Source: Lethocerus indicus (Eukaryota > Arthropoda > Insecta > Hemiptera > Belostomatidae). From it: 64,000 nucleotides of DNA. The position numbers and the translations under genes are program-made. The notes beneath the pieces were generated by a model, which saw nothing but the letters and a program-made list of their open reading frames with translations, did not search any database and was not told where the DNA came from. The stretch spans positions 13,667,575-13,731,574 of the forward strand of contig JACDQD010000005.1 in the NCBI GenBank assembly GCA_019843655.1. Direction: 5' to 3'. Below, one piece after another: positions 48,826 through 60,596 of this stretch (its first letter is position 1; the number at the start of each line of letters is the position of its first letter).

Positions 48826-51800
48826 GATTTATTAAACAGGTATGCCCTTTTCTATCTATCTGAATATAATATATGAATCCTCTGCATAAAATGCAAATCA
48901 TAATCTACTGAGTTTTGTAAGACATTCCTCTATGCAAGGGTGGCAAACTTGGTGGCAAATGGAAAACGATAAGCTAAAATAATTTTTTCAAACTCAGTCC
49001 AATAACTTCTGTGCAGCATTTGCCAGTTTTCAGAATATTTTTCCACTTTTTACAGAACGTAAGTGGGCAAGAGGAAATACGTATAAAATAGTGTAACGCC
49101 GCCTGGCTACCTTTTGCCTACTATCGGACAAAACTCATCTTGATTTTGAGAGCGTACATGAAACACGTATTCTGGGTCGAATAATTCCAACACGCGTCGT
49201 CGGCCTCCGGAGCAACGTTTTGTTTGTCCAGCTTGAAAATTAGTCACACTTTCAACCACTGTCGGGTTAGAAAGCGGAAAGAACGTCCGCCCCGTAACAC
49301 GTATTAAGAAAGAAATCTGTCAAACGCCATTATTTTTAACAACTGACGACTTCATGTCTTATCGCACAAAAAATTCTTTTCCCGGAGAAAATCGGAATAC
49401 GTCCACAAATTTTTTATAGAAAGCCTCTATAGAGTTTTAGAATTTTTTAACCATGATCATAAAATAAACAGGCTTCAAAGTTCTATACTTCTATTGTATT
49501 TAACCGGTTAATATAAGAAACGTTGATACAAATTATTTTCTTGAGATTCAGCCAGTCCAGGAAAATTATTATCACTCCATCTGTCTCCTTTCAATAAATA
49601 TATGTCAGTATATATGTGTATAAATAATGTCAGAAATGACAACCATAACTAAATACTTATACCACATCCAATGCACCGAACTCACAACACAAAAAAAGTA
49701 ATTCATATTAGGTTTGGTTCAAACGATGGAATATTATTTTAGGATATAATAAAAACACCCATAAATCCACTATAATTATATCTATATTCGTAGATAACGA
49801 CTACAACACCAATAGTAGAAACTTATTTGCACTGATTAGAAGTTGTGACAGAAAATATGGTTTTTTTGTATCGTTATCCTGGAGAGGCACTACGAGTTTA
49901 TATACAATTTGTTACGGTTTTATATAAATTTGGTTAATAATAACGACCCGATATTCATATACCAAATTTTAGACGTTATTTATAAAAATAAATTAGTACT
50001 AACTCTACAAATAGAAATTGTTGATGTACCAACGTAAGTCTTAGATGAGGGAGAGGGAATTAAAAAAAAAACAAAAACACTGGTATCCGATCCAATTAAT
50101 TTGGAGTATCCCACTTCGAAGAGTAATGAGCATTGTGTTATCAGTTGTGTTTACTAAGATAATATAACATCTGATATTAATTAGCTCATTAATTAATAAC
50201 ACAAATGTATTTGATGAGTGACCGAAAAAATTATTGAATAAAAATGTCGCTCTTGTTCAATGGATTAAAACGATTCAGTTTAACATTTGCTTCGATTCTC
50301 ATTATATTTCTTGAGCATAAACAAGCCACTCAAATTGACTGACTGTCACCGGGAGCAGAATGACAGAATATCATATAATTTTAAGATACGAAAAGATCTT
50401 GAAATTCGCTTACGGTGTTCTTGCAGCAATTAACATGGTGGACGTTATCCCCCCGTTAAACGTATTTAATTAATTTCAACTTAGTCAGTGGTCATGTATA
50501 GTCCTTTCTTGATATGTAGGTAACCTGACAATCTGCTGGCTTTTATTAAGAAAAAAGTGGCTAAAACTATCTACAAGGTATAATATCTGAAACGGTACGA
50601 AAACAAGGGACATTATCCTGATATATTATAAAAGGCGTAAAACATATACGCTCATTTTTTTATGAGCCATACATTTATGAAGTTGTCAATTCCGTAATAA
50701 TTGGACGAGCCGGTTTATGAAGTTCTTCCAGAGTCCAGAAATGTGAAAGTTTTCCCCTGAAAAAGGTCGGACGCACTTTGAAAGTTTCTCCCCTCGGACG
50801 GGGATCGGGAGGCGGCGCGTTCGCGAGAGGCCCCTGCCCCGCGAAAGTATCCCACGCCGGCCGGAGAAAGTGAACCCGCCCTCAATACGCTCCTAGTTTT
50901 GCGGACCGTAAAAAAAGAAAATTACGCCCGGTAACAGTGCTACGGGCGCCTCGAGACTCCTATAAATAACAGGCCTGAGCCGGCGAAACCAATTTCAAGA
51001 TTCATATTAGGACCCCAGAAATATGTTCCGAGAAAAGGAATTTGTAGATGGAACTCTCCTTTAATGATTACGGTCGAACGACTCTTCTCTTGCTAGATTA
51101 CGGTTCTAGTCCCATCTCCACAGATTTTTTTATACGTTGTTTGGAACTAATAAGTTGGACACATAATTTACCGATAAATGCTTGTAGCGGGGTTTCTGTT
51201 TAAGAAATACAATCGTATATAAAAAAGATATTTTGCGTACTGAGTAATGTTGTTCTTCCCTGCTGTTCAGATCTTCCGTCGCTCAGCTTACATCATAAAT
51301 ACGTAAGGCCATTCAAAAAATAAACAATTGCCTTCAGACGTAGTCTCCTGCCCATTACGCAACCTGTGTCCATGCCGTCCGCTGGAACCGCCACACTCAA
51401 CGCCACTAGACGCAGGAAACGTTTACGGCCGAGCAGTATTGCGCAAAAATGCTCGCAATGTAGTTTTACTTACAAGGTTTTTTTCTTCTTAATTAGAAAG
51501 TAGGTTGCATGGGGCATGGACAATTAACCCAAGAAATTCTCTAATGACCTAATCTACCCGGTACAACGACCCGGATTCACTCGTGCGAGTTCATTCGCCG
51601 GACCTAGGGGATTCGTGAATCGATGGTCAATCCTTTGAGATCGGTCTTGAAGTGCGTCTTTTATATTTTCGTATTCTAAATACTCCGACTGATATTCACT
51701 GCTTGCTCATAATGCTCAAAATCATAATGCAACGAATCATTCGCAATTAGAAACTGATTAACTGGTTTAACTGATTAGGGACTGATACAAATTAGCGTTG

Positions 51801-52401
51801 CGTCTATTACCAACTGTGTTGTTGAAAATATAATGTGCTATGAATTAACTGCCTTAAAGAAGTCAACAATTATTTTCGGGCAGAAGGAGTAATGTTAGAA
51901 GTACCCAGTATATTTTGAATTTGTAACTCAAAATTGTTATACTGCGAATACTATATTCATTTCCCGGAAGTTCCTTAATGTAAGGAAATCAGAAAGGAAA
52001 AGCGAAAGGAAGAAGGAACTGTGTACAGCCCATCCCATTCCAATTGTAACAATGAGCAGTTTCACACGATGCATCGTAACTTGCAGCGGGCCATAAGATA
52101 AATAATACCATGTTTGGAAACAAAGTTGTAATTTACAGAAGGCTAAGCTCAGGCATTCTTATATCAGGTCAGTGAATGCCTTTTATTAACTAAACATGAC
52201 ATAATTTGAATAATTTTATAATTCCCTAATGTTAAAAGATGTAAAAAGAAGATTGTAAAAGATGTTTACAAAAATTATTTTCAACATTAAGTAATGAGTA
52301 TTTCACACATACGTTTTGTAAAAGATACTTCGAAATTTTAACAAATGAGCCATGCTAAACGAACGTTTACTATTCCGAGTATGAGTGTGTACAAGTCTGG
52401 G
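48826..52401. other. Spacer between the two convergent secreted-protein genes
   Basis: No coding exon was recognised. It is CpG-normal. It contains the GC-rich TATA-bearing patch at about 50760-50990 described separately. For the minus-strand gene, AATAAA is at 52407-52402. Confidence 0.5.
50787..50995 (+). promoter_or_regulatory. GC-rich patch with TATA box, promoter-like, target unknown
   Basis: A strongly GC- and CpG-rich stretch ends in CTATAAATAACAGG (TATAAATA at 50962-50968, first T at 50961). About 50 bases later comes an ATG at 51021 with only 13 codons before a stop. No downstream exon was identified. It could drive a noncoding RNA or a gene whose coding exon is remote, or be coincidence. 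Confidence 0.25.
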
Positions 52402-52485
52402 TTTATTATGCACAATGTTAGGCAGTTTGGTTTAATAACTCCCATATTAGTCGGTGGGGATTGCGAATAAGACCTCAGTAGCATC

Positions 52486-53115
52486 TTACATTCCAGGTAG
52501 AGGGAAGCAAAAGTTGAAGTCGTGGCTCATTTTATCTAAGAACTGTTTGGTGGTGAAAAAGCGATTGACGTCCGGTATGACCTTGTTATTGACGAACTGA
52601 GTTATGTCGCGGCCGTCGATCTCGGGCATAGAGGGGGCCGAAAGGGTCACCTTCTCGAGCGGGTCCACTTGTAGGAGCTCCCACTGGGTCCTGCAGTTCC
52701 TCTTCGATTTGTTGTACATGGTGTAGCGGATATTACCGTTGTTCCGTCCCGTAGAGACCAATTTAGCCGGGTAGGTTTGTCCTCCGTGGGTGAGTTTCCC
52801 CACTCGGAGCTCGAGGACGGAAAATCCCACGCTGGCCGTAATGGTCATGTCGTCCACCCTGGGCTCCTGCCTGTAGCAGTCGCCTGTCCTCTGGATGGTC
52901 GAGACGTTGAACAGCGTCATGCTCTCGGTCGAATAGCCGTCGCCGCTGAATGAGCCCAGGGGGTACTCGAAAAATTTCTGGAGGACCATCCCCGTCCTCA
53001 TGAAATTCAGAATGAAGTCAACGTTGCTGTTGATGAGAGTCTCGGTGCCCACCGGTTGGGCGGAGGCCCACGCGAGCACTCCTAGCGCCAGCAACATCTT
53101 CAGTGTTCCGGTCAT
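52486..53115 (-). CDS. Small secreted protein, paralogue 2 (same family as 48160-48783)
   Basis: A single exon of 209 residues. A signal peptide (MTGTLKMLLALGVLAWASA) precedes a mature chain with three cysteines (GDCYRQ, RNCRTQW, NFCFPL). The conserved blocks EPRVDDMTITASVGF, KSKRNCRTQWE and DITQFVNNKVIPDVN match paralogue 1. A TATA box lies 46 bases upstream, and the bases before the ATG (AGTTCAAC) are identical to those of paralogue 1. Like that gene it is GC-rich at third codon positions and intronless. The two genes face each other, separated by 3.7 kb. AATAAA is at 52407-52402. A lipid-carrier or allergen-like role is possible by overall layout but unproven. Confidence 0.85.
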   Translation of the reverse strand: MTGTLKMLLALGVLAWASAQPVGTETLINSNVDFILNFMRTGMVLQKFFEYPLGSFSGDGYSTESMTLFNVSTIQRTGDCYRQEPRVDDMTITASVGFSVLELRVGKLTHGGQTYPAKLVSTGRNNGNIRYTMYNKSKRNCRTQWELLQVDPLEKVTLSAPSMPEIDGRDITQFVNNKVIPDVNRFFTTKQFLDKMSHDFNFCFPLPGM

Positions 53116-53153
53116 GTTGAACTGAATGCGAACTCGCTTCCTTCTCCGCCCCT

Positions 53154-53161
53154 CTTTTATA
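53154..53161 (-). promoter_or_regulatory. TATA box of the secreted-protein gene at 53115
   Basis: On the minus strand TATAAAAG begins at 53161, 46 bases before the ATG. Downstream CATTCAGTTCAAC contains the insect initiator TCAGT, which places the probable start about 10 bases before the ATG. Confidence 0.75.
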
Positions 53162-54729
53162 CCGTCCTCAATTAAACCGGAATAGGTTTGTTCAGGTGTG
53201 TCAACGCATTAGTTAATCAGGGTATGCGATCGGTTCGAGACAACGTTCTATTTAACGAATGCCCATAGTTAATTTATTAATTAATAGAATCTCCCGATCA
53301 CTACTCTGCCCGCGAGTTCGAAAAACAATTTGTGTAATGTAAACATAAATTTGATTTGTGTTATTTATAAAACATCTGGATATTATTTGGTTTTATTTAC
53401 ACTAGATGATAATAAAATAAATTGATTTTCTGAACTTGATAATCCAACATAAACTTGCCCATAGGTAAGCATTCGTATCGTATTAATTCCTTCATATGTA
53501 ATGTACATCCTATTAATGTAGGACATTCATTTTCTAAATAACTTAATAACACCTATAAGTATCACACACTATAGCCTATAGTAGCACAACATCGTATAAG
53601 TAGCCTACCTTCTACAAATATAATGGCCTATTCGCTCTATATTAAATTTTTGGGAAATCCCAACATTCACTCCAATAAGAACCTGATGTCAATGCCCTTG
53701 AACTATTCCAGGAGTGAACAAAGGTACATAAATAACTATCCGCATTCTGAAATTCCTTCTCGAGAACTAAGTACAGGAATCTAGTTATATCCAGAAGTGC
53801 AGACATTGGTACTTAGTTTAACTTTATTTGCAAAGTATGGTTCGTGGATTGCCATTACTTGACGAAAGTAACGATAATGTTTCCACTTATACACAACGTA
53901 AAATGTTAAATCATAGACCGAACTATATCCTCCATTAATTCAAATCACGTACAGAACTGAGCTAATTCTGAATAAATTCTGAATCTTCGTTAAAACGATA
54001 CTCTGAGGTATGATACCCCAGATATTAATTGTTTCTTACATGATTTTTTTTGCAATGCCCATTTAGCGTCTAGTTTTTTATTAGCTGAAACTTCATGTTC
54101 CACAATTTAAAGATTGATTACCTCTGTTCCACTTTTACTAGCGATTATAGTATCTATAAATGGTACTTGGCAAAAAGGTTTTAATAATAAGGAAATTTAT
54201 ATTTATAATTTAGTTGAAAGAATAAACTTGTTCTGCTTCCTTGCGCGTTATAATTGCAAACCGCATAAAAATATCCACATACTAAACATCAGTTCAGAAT
54301 AGCATCCGATATAAGTACCCGTTGAAGTGAAAGGCGTTCTGGAAATATCTTATGAAATATTAAAGGTACCCCTGATTACAATAAAGTTGGTGCGAAACGA
54401 GTTTCTTAGACAATATTTCACAATAATTCTACAGGATTTACAGCCCTCATTGACCTTATTTAAACCTGAACTTATCTTTCGGCTCGAATGGGCTGGATAA
54501 ATTGATTAATGTATGGCTCGTGCAAAATTATTTCTAAGCGAGAAGCCACAAAATCATGCAATAATAATAATTCATTCAAAAATAGGTTTAGATATTCAAA
54601 CATCGATTGGCAGCGCGCTACTCTTTTTCATAGAATATTTTTATCGTGTATTTATAAAATATTCTAGTCGTTTTGGAAAAATAATAAACTAGTCACGAGT
54701 AACTATTTCTGTAAGGGGGATCATTTCGA

Positions 54730-54972
54730 CTAGCATTCAAGATCCAGGACTAGAGTGACACTAATGATTTTTTGTATTCCCTCTCTTCTTTGTTTGGTCT
54801 TGGCACCCGACAGGTCGGACACAATCTGTGTTGTGGCAAAAGGATAATGCGTCAGTAACCGACAACAAACGACCTCTGTCATACCAACCGAGTACTGCTG
54901 ACTCTGGCAGTAAGGCGTAACCCCTCCAACCCAAACGAGAAAGACGAGGAGTAATTCAAGCACCCAAAACTT
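54730..54972 (-). other. Possible exon encoding a signal-peptide-like segment
   Basis: After a plausible acceptor (cttcag| at 54974-54973) an open frame reads KFWVLELLLVFLVWVGGVTP, followed by a cysteine-containing segment (YCQSQQ, VVCCRLL). It runs to a stop at 54730, about 80 codons. There is no ATG at its start, so it would need an upstream exon. The hydrophobic core followed by a polar cysteine-bearing part resembles the start of a secreted peptide precursor. I recognise no family, and chance is possible. Confidence 0.2.
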
Positions 54973-57492
54973 CTGAAGTTATATGAAACTAAATGATTTA
55001 TTTAACAGGATTTGCCAGCCAAATAACAATTGGCATTTTTAAATCATTTCAGAAATTTCTGTATTCAAAAAAAATCTTGAACACAAAAACAGAAAGTCTC
55101 CCCATGCTTGAGATGCATCCTCTACTGAACGCAGATACCTCATTTTGAATAGGTTTAAACATTTTCGACACAAATAAATCGTATCATGAACTAATTGCGT
55201 TCAACAGCTAACTTCAGTAATGATATTTTGAATTATTTCTTAACGTTACGTTAGACCAATTGTACTAATCGGACACCAATTCGCCCGGTAATTTAAGAAC
55301 AGAGAGTATGCGGCAACCGAATAAATAAATATCAGAAGCAGTCAGAAATAACACCAGCTAAAACCCGTTCGGTGGTCAGTGGCAGAGTCAGCCCTCCTAC
55401 GAAATGAAAGTAGGCGACACAGAAAGGACCCGGTCATTGCCGACTTTTAGTGCCTTCCTCCTTCCTTTCCCCCTAAGTGGACTCCGAAGATTTCTTCTCT
55501 CTGTAATAGCGCTCCACTTGGGCAATAAAAGAGATCGGTCCCAAATTAGAAACCTGGGCAAGAGGAATCCTAAAGAAAAACTAAATTCCCTCACTAAGAA
55601 GGCTTGACCGACGCGGAAGGTATATTCCCGGAATAGTCAGTATAACGGGGAAACGCCCTAGTTGGGAATTAGTACAATTTTACCCGTCATACAAATTACT
55701 GACCCGATGACCAAATGAAAAAAGATAAACCCCGATTAGATCAAGAAAAAATACTTAGAGAAGAAATCAATTAAACGATCTTTTTATCCAGTCAATGCCG
55801 CACGATAATGGTTCAGGCGCCACCAGCAAACCTCGGCCCTCTCTGACGTTTAAAAAGGGGGTAATATGGATTCAAAATATAGATACAGAGGTCTACTCGC
55901 CTGTTAGGAGTAAGGTAAAAGTGATTGACACTATTCGGATGATGAGGTAGAGTACTGCTATAGTATCAGGGGTACGCTGTGGTGTCGGCCTACATCAGGA
56001 ATGTGCCGGTCTGTATGGCGAAGGACAAGCAACTGTATTTGCGGCTACGAACCCCATATACAGACAGACGTATGGGCGTAATTGCGGGGGCTACACCGTT
56101 CCCTGAAGAACGTAAAAATGTACATATTGTTCCGTGGAAAACAAGCAGAACGCAAAGGAAATCTCAAGAGGCAAACGTAACTCGACGAGTGTTGCACAAG
56201 AGTATTCCTCATTCTTGAATAATCAATGAACAAGCCTGAGACAAAAACGCCCTGGGTGTAAAACCGCGGATTTCAGAGAAGTCGTGACCGCAAGCCCGGT
56301 AATTTCTAATGAAACGAGATCCTCAATAAATTTCTCTTCTGAACGAGTCTCGGTCCGGCTGCTTTTACGTAACCGTAGCGTCAGACTTATTTCTGAAAAC
56401 ATTGACATTGAAATATAACCATGACTAATATCCGGAAGGCTTAAATATTTCTATCGTGAAACCAAAATTCAAAGGCCCAGATGACTTAAGGTCTCCTGTT
56501 CGAAAGGATCAGGGGCACTGCCTAATTCAATATATAAGGTCATTATAAAGCTTATTTTTTCTTTACAATGACGTGATTTCAATATGTGGTAACGTGGTAA
56601 ATATATTCAAATTCGGCGTAGTTTAATTATACTAACTTCAACAGATAATGGGAATCCAGCTCTTATTTAATAATAAGAGTTAAATATAGTAATGCAACTT
56701 CCTTTCTTTGAATATATTTTTATTTTTTTACTTCCATATAGAAACACGTAAATCAGATATCAGTCCTTATTTTTATAAACCATACACCCTCCTACATAGA
56801 TTAGTAAATTAAAATGTAAATGATCCGTAATCGCGGATTTTGTGTACAGAGCATTGCTAATATCCGTTAAACTTGTAAGTGCCGGAGGCTTTAACAGGTA
56901 AACCTGTAGAGTCGGTGAACCCAGCCGGCCAGAAGGCAGTGGCCTCTCTCTACGCCTGTCTTACGATGTCGAAACTCGTGATTTAAAACTCGCTCCAGTT
57001 ACGAATAAATGTTGCTATTTGAACTTACTAAAGGGTTTAAAACAACTTTCAGACGACGGTTCAGGTTTTATTAACAAAATGATTCCTGTTAAGAAGTACA
57101 AATTTATTTTCAGTAATAAAAATGGAAAGGTTTCATCCCTTCTTATAGACAATGTTAACGTGTTTAAATAATATACCTAGTCCAATAACATTAATTAACT
57201 CTATTTTTCATTGTAGGAGGAACGCCAATTCTTGTGAGTATATTTTTCGGTTATCCGTTATAAACATTCCATTAACGCTTATTTAAAGCGAAACCACCTT
57301 ATTAGTCGGGCATTATTCCCCCAGAACTCAGTTTTTATTGGCCCTCTTAAAAATATTTCAAGTTTACATTTAAGACCATTTCATAACACTTCTTGTAAGT
57401 GGCGTTTTATTGATGTTTGTGCTACCATGGAACAGAACATTTTTTAAGTACAGAACATAATTTTAATGTAAAGGAATTACCGTAGGACACGG

Positions 57493-57493
<1 letters not shown>

Positions 57494-57538
<45 letters not shown>
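57494..57538. repeat. (TA)n microsatellite
   Basis: A pure TA run in the gene-free region. Confidence 0.95.
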
Positions 57539-57540
<2 letters not shown>

Positions 57541-57645
57541 AAGTAGAACATCTAAAAAAAGGACGTTAAGACGCGTTAATTTATTTATCGGGGAAAATAT
57601 AACTCTAGTGTAGAGACATTAGCGAATAATTCCCTACTGCGAAGT

Positions 57646-57871
57646 ACGAAGTTATTACTCTTTGTGATAAGACAATTGACCTTCGCGTGCAGTTCACATC
57701 TATGTGGCTCCAGTGGCCTATCAGAATACTCTCTGAAGGCTGAGCCGAATTGAAAACAAATTTATCTCGTTAAACCGTGAACAGTATCATTGACCTTACC
57801 AAGAATACAAAAAACACATATCGTGAACGTCAGCTGAACATTCGTAAAATGAAATTTCGCGTGTTGAGGAG
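57646..57871. repeat. Dispersed repeat, copy 1
   Basis: Shares ACGAAG..ATTA, GATAAG, CCTTCGCGTGCA, AGTGG/CAGT-type segments and a closing TTCGT-AAAT-AAAT-TCGCGTGT-GAGGAG with the copy at 58460-58690, in the same order and spacing. Confidence 0.6.
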
Positions 57872-58459
57872 GACGCGTAGTTAGGGCGACGCGCTGTTAG
57901 GGTGTTTGCCATTGCAGCACCCAGGTGATTCACCCTGAAAGTGCGGTGCTTCAAAGTATCCACGCGAAGAAGTGGGCAAATGGAATTCATGTGGGGAAAA
58001 ATAATGATTCATTGTTTAGGCTAACATCCGAAGAGAAAGCTATAAAGAAGGAAGTGAAACTATGATAAAATAGTCTGTGATACAAAATATTCGCTCAAAG
58101 ATCGTTCAATATTCGAATGAAAGGAGACCATTTCAAAAAATGAAATATTCCGTCACCGGTATGTCAGGAAGTTATATATATGCAGTAAAGAAATTTAAAT
58201 TTAACAACGCTTGTTTAGGCTTGTGTTGTTTCAGGAAATTCGTCTCTATCATTCCTTTTCGCTCGGAACGGTGGCACTCAGATTCGATTTTTACAGTAAA
58301 TTACGGCGGCCTAATGTACTAGAATTAAGAACGGGGCAATTCATCTATCGCGAATCTAAGTGGAACATCACGAAAGCGAAGCACGTCGTGTATTTATCGG
58401 CCGGAGTATTATTTTAATAAATAAATAGGTTAGAAAGAAAGTTGTTTCTCAATATTCAG

Positions 58460-58690
58460 ACGAAGAATTAGCACTCTACCGATAAGGTGCTTGTCCTTCG
58501 CGTGCAATTTTCATGCTGCTATGCAGTCCAGTAGACCGCCGGAACACCCGACCTATTGGAAGCTCTAACAAGAAGTAGACTTTAAAAATAATTCTTAATG
58601 TTCCTCGTCATGCCGGAGAAATGATCTTTTCTAGTTACAACCTTGTCTGTCATATAGCGTTCGTGAAATCAAATGTCGCGTGTCGAGGAG
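58460..58690. repeat. Dispersed repeat, copy 2
   Basis: Same orientation as copy 1, about 815 bases downstream and clearly diverged from it. The family is unknown. Confidence 0.6.
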
Positions 58691-60019
58691 AACCTTATTA
58701 CTGTTACTTTTCTCTTCCATTGCGATTCCGGAGCTTGGCCCCATTCGTTGACACATTTATAATGAGCAGCAATTATAGCAGTTACTCCGCAGTATTTTAG
58801 TAAAATCTCGAAGGCCTCACGAGATAGAGAACAAATATAAAAGGGTCTTTCAATGGCATTACGGTACTAGGTTAATGACTATGTCAAGGGTTATTCAGGA
58901 ATGGCTTCGAGTCCGACCTTTATCTAGCCCAACTGGATTTATACGAAGGGCAACAAGACCCCTTTTTCATTAACATCATTTAAAGGGCAGTCAAAGAGCA
59001 ACTCTCATGCTGCTCTCTCTTTGCTCGATCATCAACTTTGAAATAAATTATCAAAAGACTATTTACAATGTCTAATTCCTTATAATAGAACGGATTAAAA
59101 AATAATATATTACATCGCGAATTCTTGATTTAGTTGAAGACCCATCCTTCCATTTCAATGTACTAATTTATTACATTATTTACTGTCAAGGAAAATAAAA
59201 CCATTAAACAGTCAGCAATATAAGACAAGTATTATAATATAAGCTATAACCAGTATTGGAATCGATCGTACCAGGAAGGAGACCTCTCGTTACATTTATT
59301 AGATGTGAAGCAGAGGCAATTGTACAACACGAAATATTATAAAAAGAATTCTAACTTTGTTATTTGATTTAATGCCACTATTGATAATAGTTGATAGGGA
59401 CGGGGAATGAAACAGTATTCACTGGAATCCTTCCTTCCAAACCTTCCGGCCTCTCGTGTTCCTAATCGGTGTTATGTGTAACACCTAACGTAAGTCTTGC
59501 TCCCACGAAAATTTGTTACAGATTATTTTCCTCATATCCGATCAAAGAGGCGCGTTGTCCACTAACAGTGGGAGGAGCGTCGTAGAAAGAAAAGCCTTTA
59601 ATCCACCTGTCCGGAGATAGTGGATCGCCGGGAAAGAAAACCCTGCCTGCAAATTGTCTGAGCGTTGCAAAATGCTGTCGGAGAAGGGTCTCGGGATCCA
59701 AGAGCAACTCCATCAGTGTCAGTCACACGTCACACGCGTTTTATCTTCAGGGTAAAAAAGCACTCCGCTCTACCTACATTTGTCCAGTTTCAGTACTATC
59801 AGGAATGGACACATTATGGAAAAGCCTTACGGTAATCGAAGGATAAAAACTGGGCAGGAGCCCATTGCATTGAATCGGAAGGGTACATTTCCGTTATTCC
59901 ATTTATATAGCCGTCGAGGACTCCGGACGCCGCCGTCCTTATCTTCCCTCTCGGGCGTCAACAACGCCGCTGCCGATAATAGGACTTCGGTCCGCTTCCA
60001 ACCGGTACTCTTCTAAAAT

Positions 60020-60122
60020 ATGGCCCATAACTGGCACGTGATTCAGGCCGACCGCGTGGGAGTGCCGTTACCACTGGCTCCTCCGCCCATCCCTCACTAT
60101 ACCGCTCCGTTCACCAATTTCG
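60020..60122 (+). CDS. Candidate first coding exon of an unidentified gene (partial)
   Basis: The ATG at 60020 has A at -3 and G at +4, with an in-frame TAA six bases upstream, so it is a true frame start. The exon encodes 34 residues (MAHNWHVIQADRVG, then a proline-rich VPLPLAPPPIP stretch and a TNF ending) and stops at the consensus donor G|gtaagt in phase 1. The preceding 150 bases are CpG-rich and suit a 5' UTR. No next exon was found in the remaining 3.9 kb, so the gene probably continues beyond the window. The product is not recognised. Confidence 0.5.
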
Positions 60123-60560
60123 GTAAGTTCCGTCAATATCCGCGTTTCAGTTATTGAGCCTTTGGAACCACATTATACATTTTGAAATACGGTTCGTGAA
60201 CATTTCATTTATCTGTTTGCTCAGTGCTAAATTGCTTTCTAAGTTTAACTCCATTACATAGGAAAAATCCGACACTCAGAAGAAGATATATCAACATGGA
60301 CTAATTACGGTATCTTCCTGGAAATTCATCCGTCGTAAATAACCGAGGAATGTTGGGATACTCCACTATTCTCCTTAGTTGTAATTAAAACAACGAATTT
60401 TATAATTATAATGCTGTCGGTGTAGTGTACGGAACGAACAAGAAGTGAGCACTGAATTCTATTTTGGAATAGAATTTCGGCCCGTTTCGCAACAGTCGGA
60501 CTCTGGCAGGAACTACACTCTCTTCTCCCATGTCCCGTGAGGGACATTTTCCGTTTGCGC

Positions 60561-60596
<36 letters not shown>

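Larger units (their letters stand above)
53162..60019. other. 6.9-kb region without a supported complete gene
   Basis: CpG-normal with no recognised homology. It holds a (TA)n run (57494-57538), a pair of diverged repeats (57646-57871 and 58460-58690), and a signal-peptide-like open frame on the minus strand (54730-54972). The last 150 bases (59.88-60.01 kb) are CpG-rich and probably 5' UTR or promoter of the exon that follows. Confidence 0.45.

Noticed and set aside
58440..58540. tRNA-like segment on the minus strand (TATCGGTAGAGTGCT)
   Set aside because: The A-box-like part has no B box at the right distance, and the second repeat copy lacks the resemblance.
59516..59713. 65-codon minus-strand frame starting with an ATG, head-to-head with the exon at 60020
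   Set aside because: It reads somewhat protein-like, but it is short, has no recognised family and lacks promoter or poly(A) signals.
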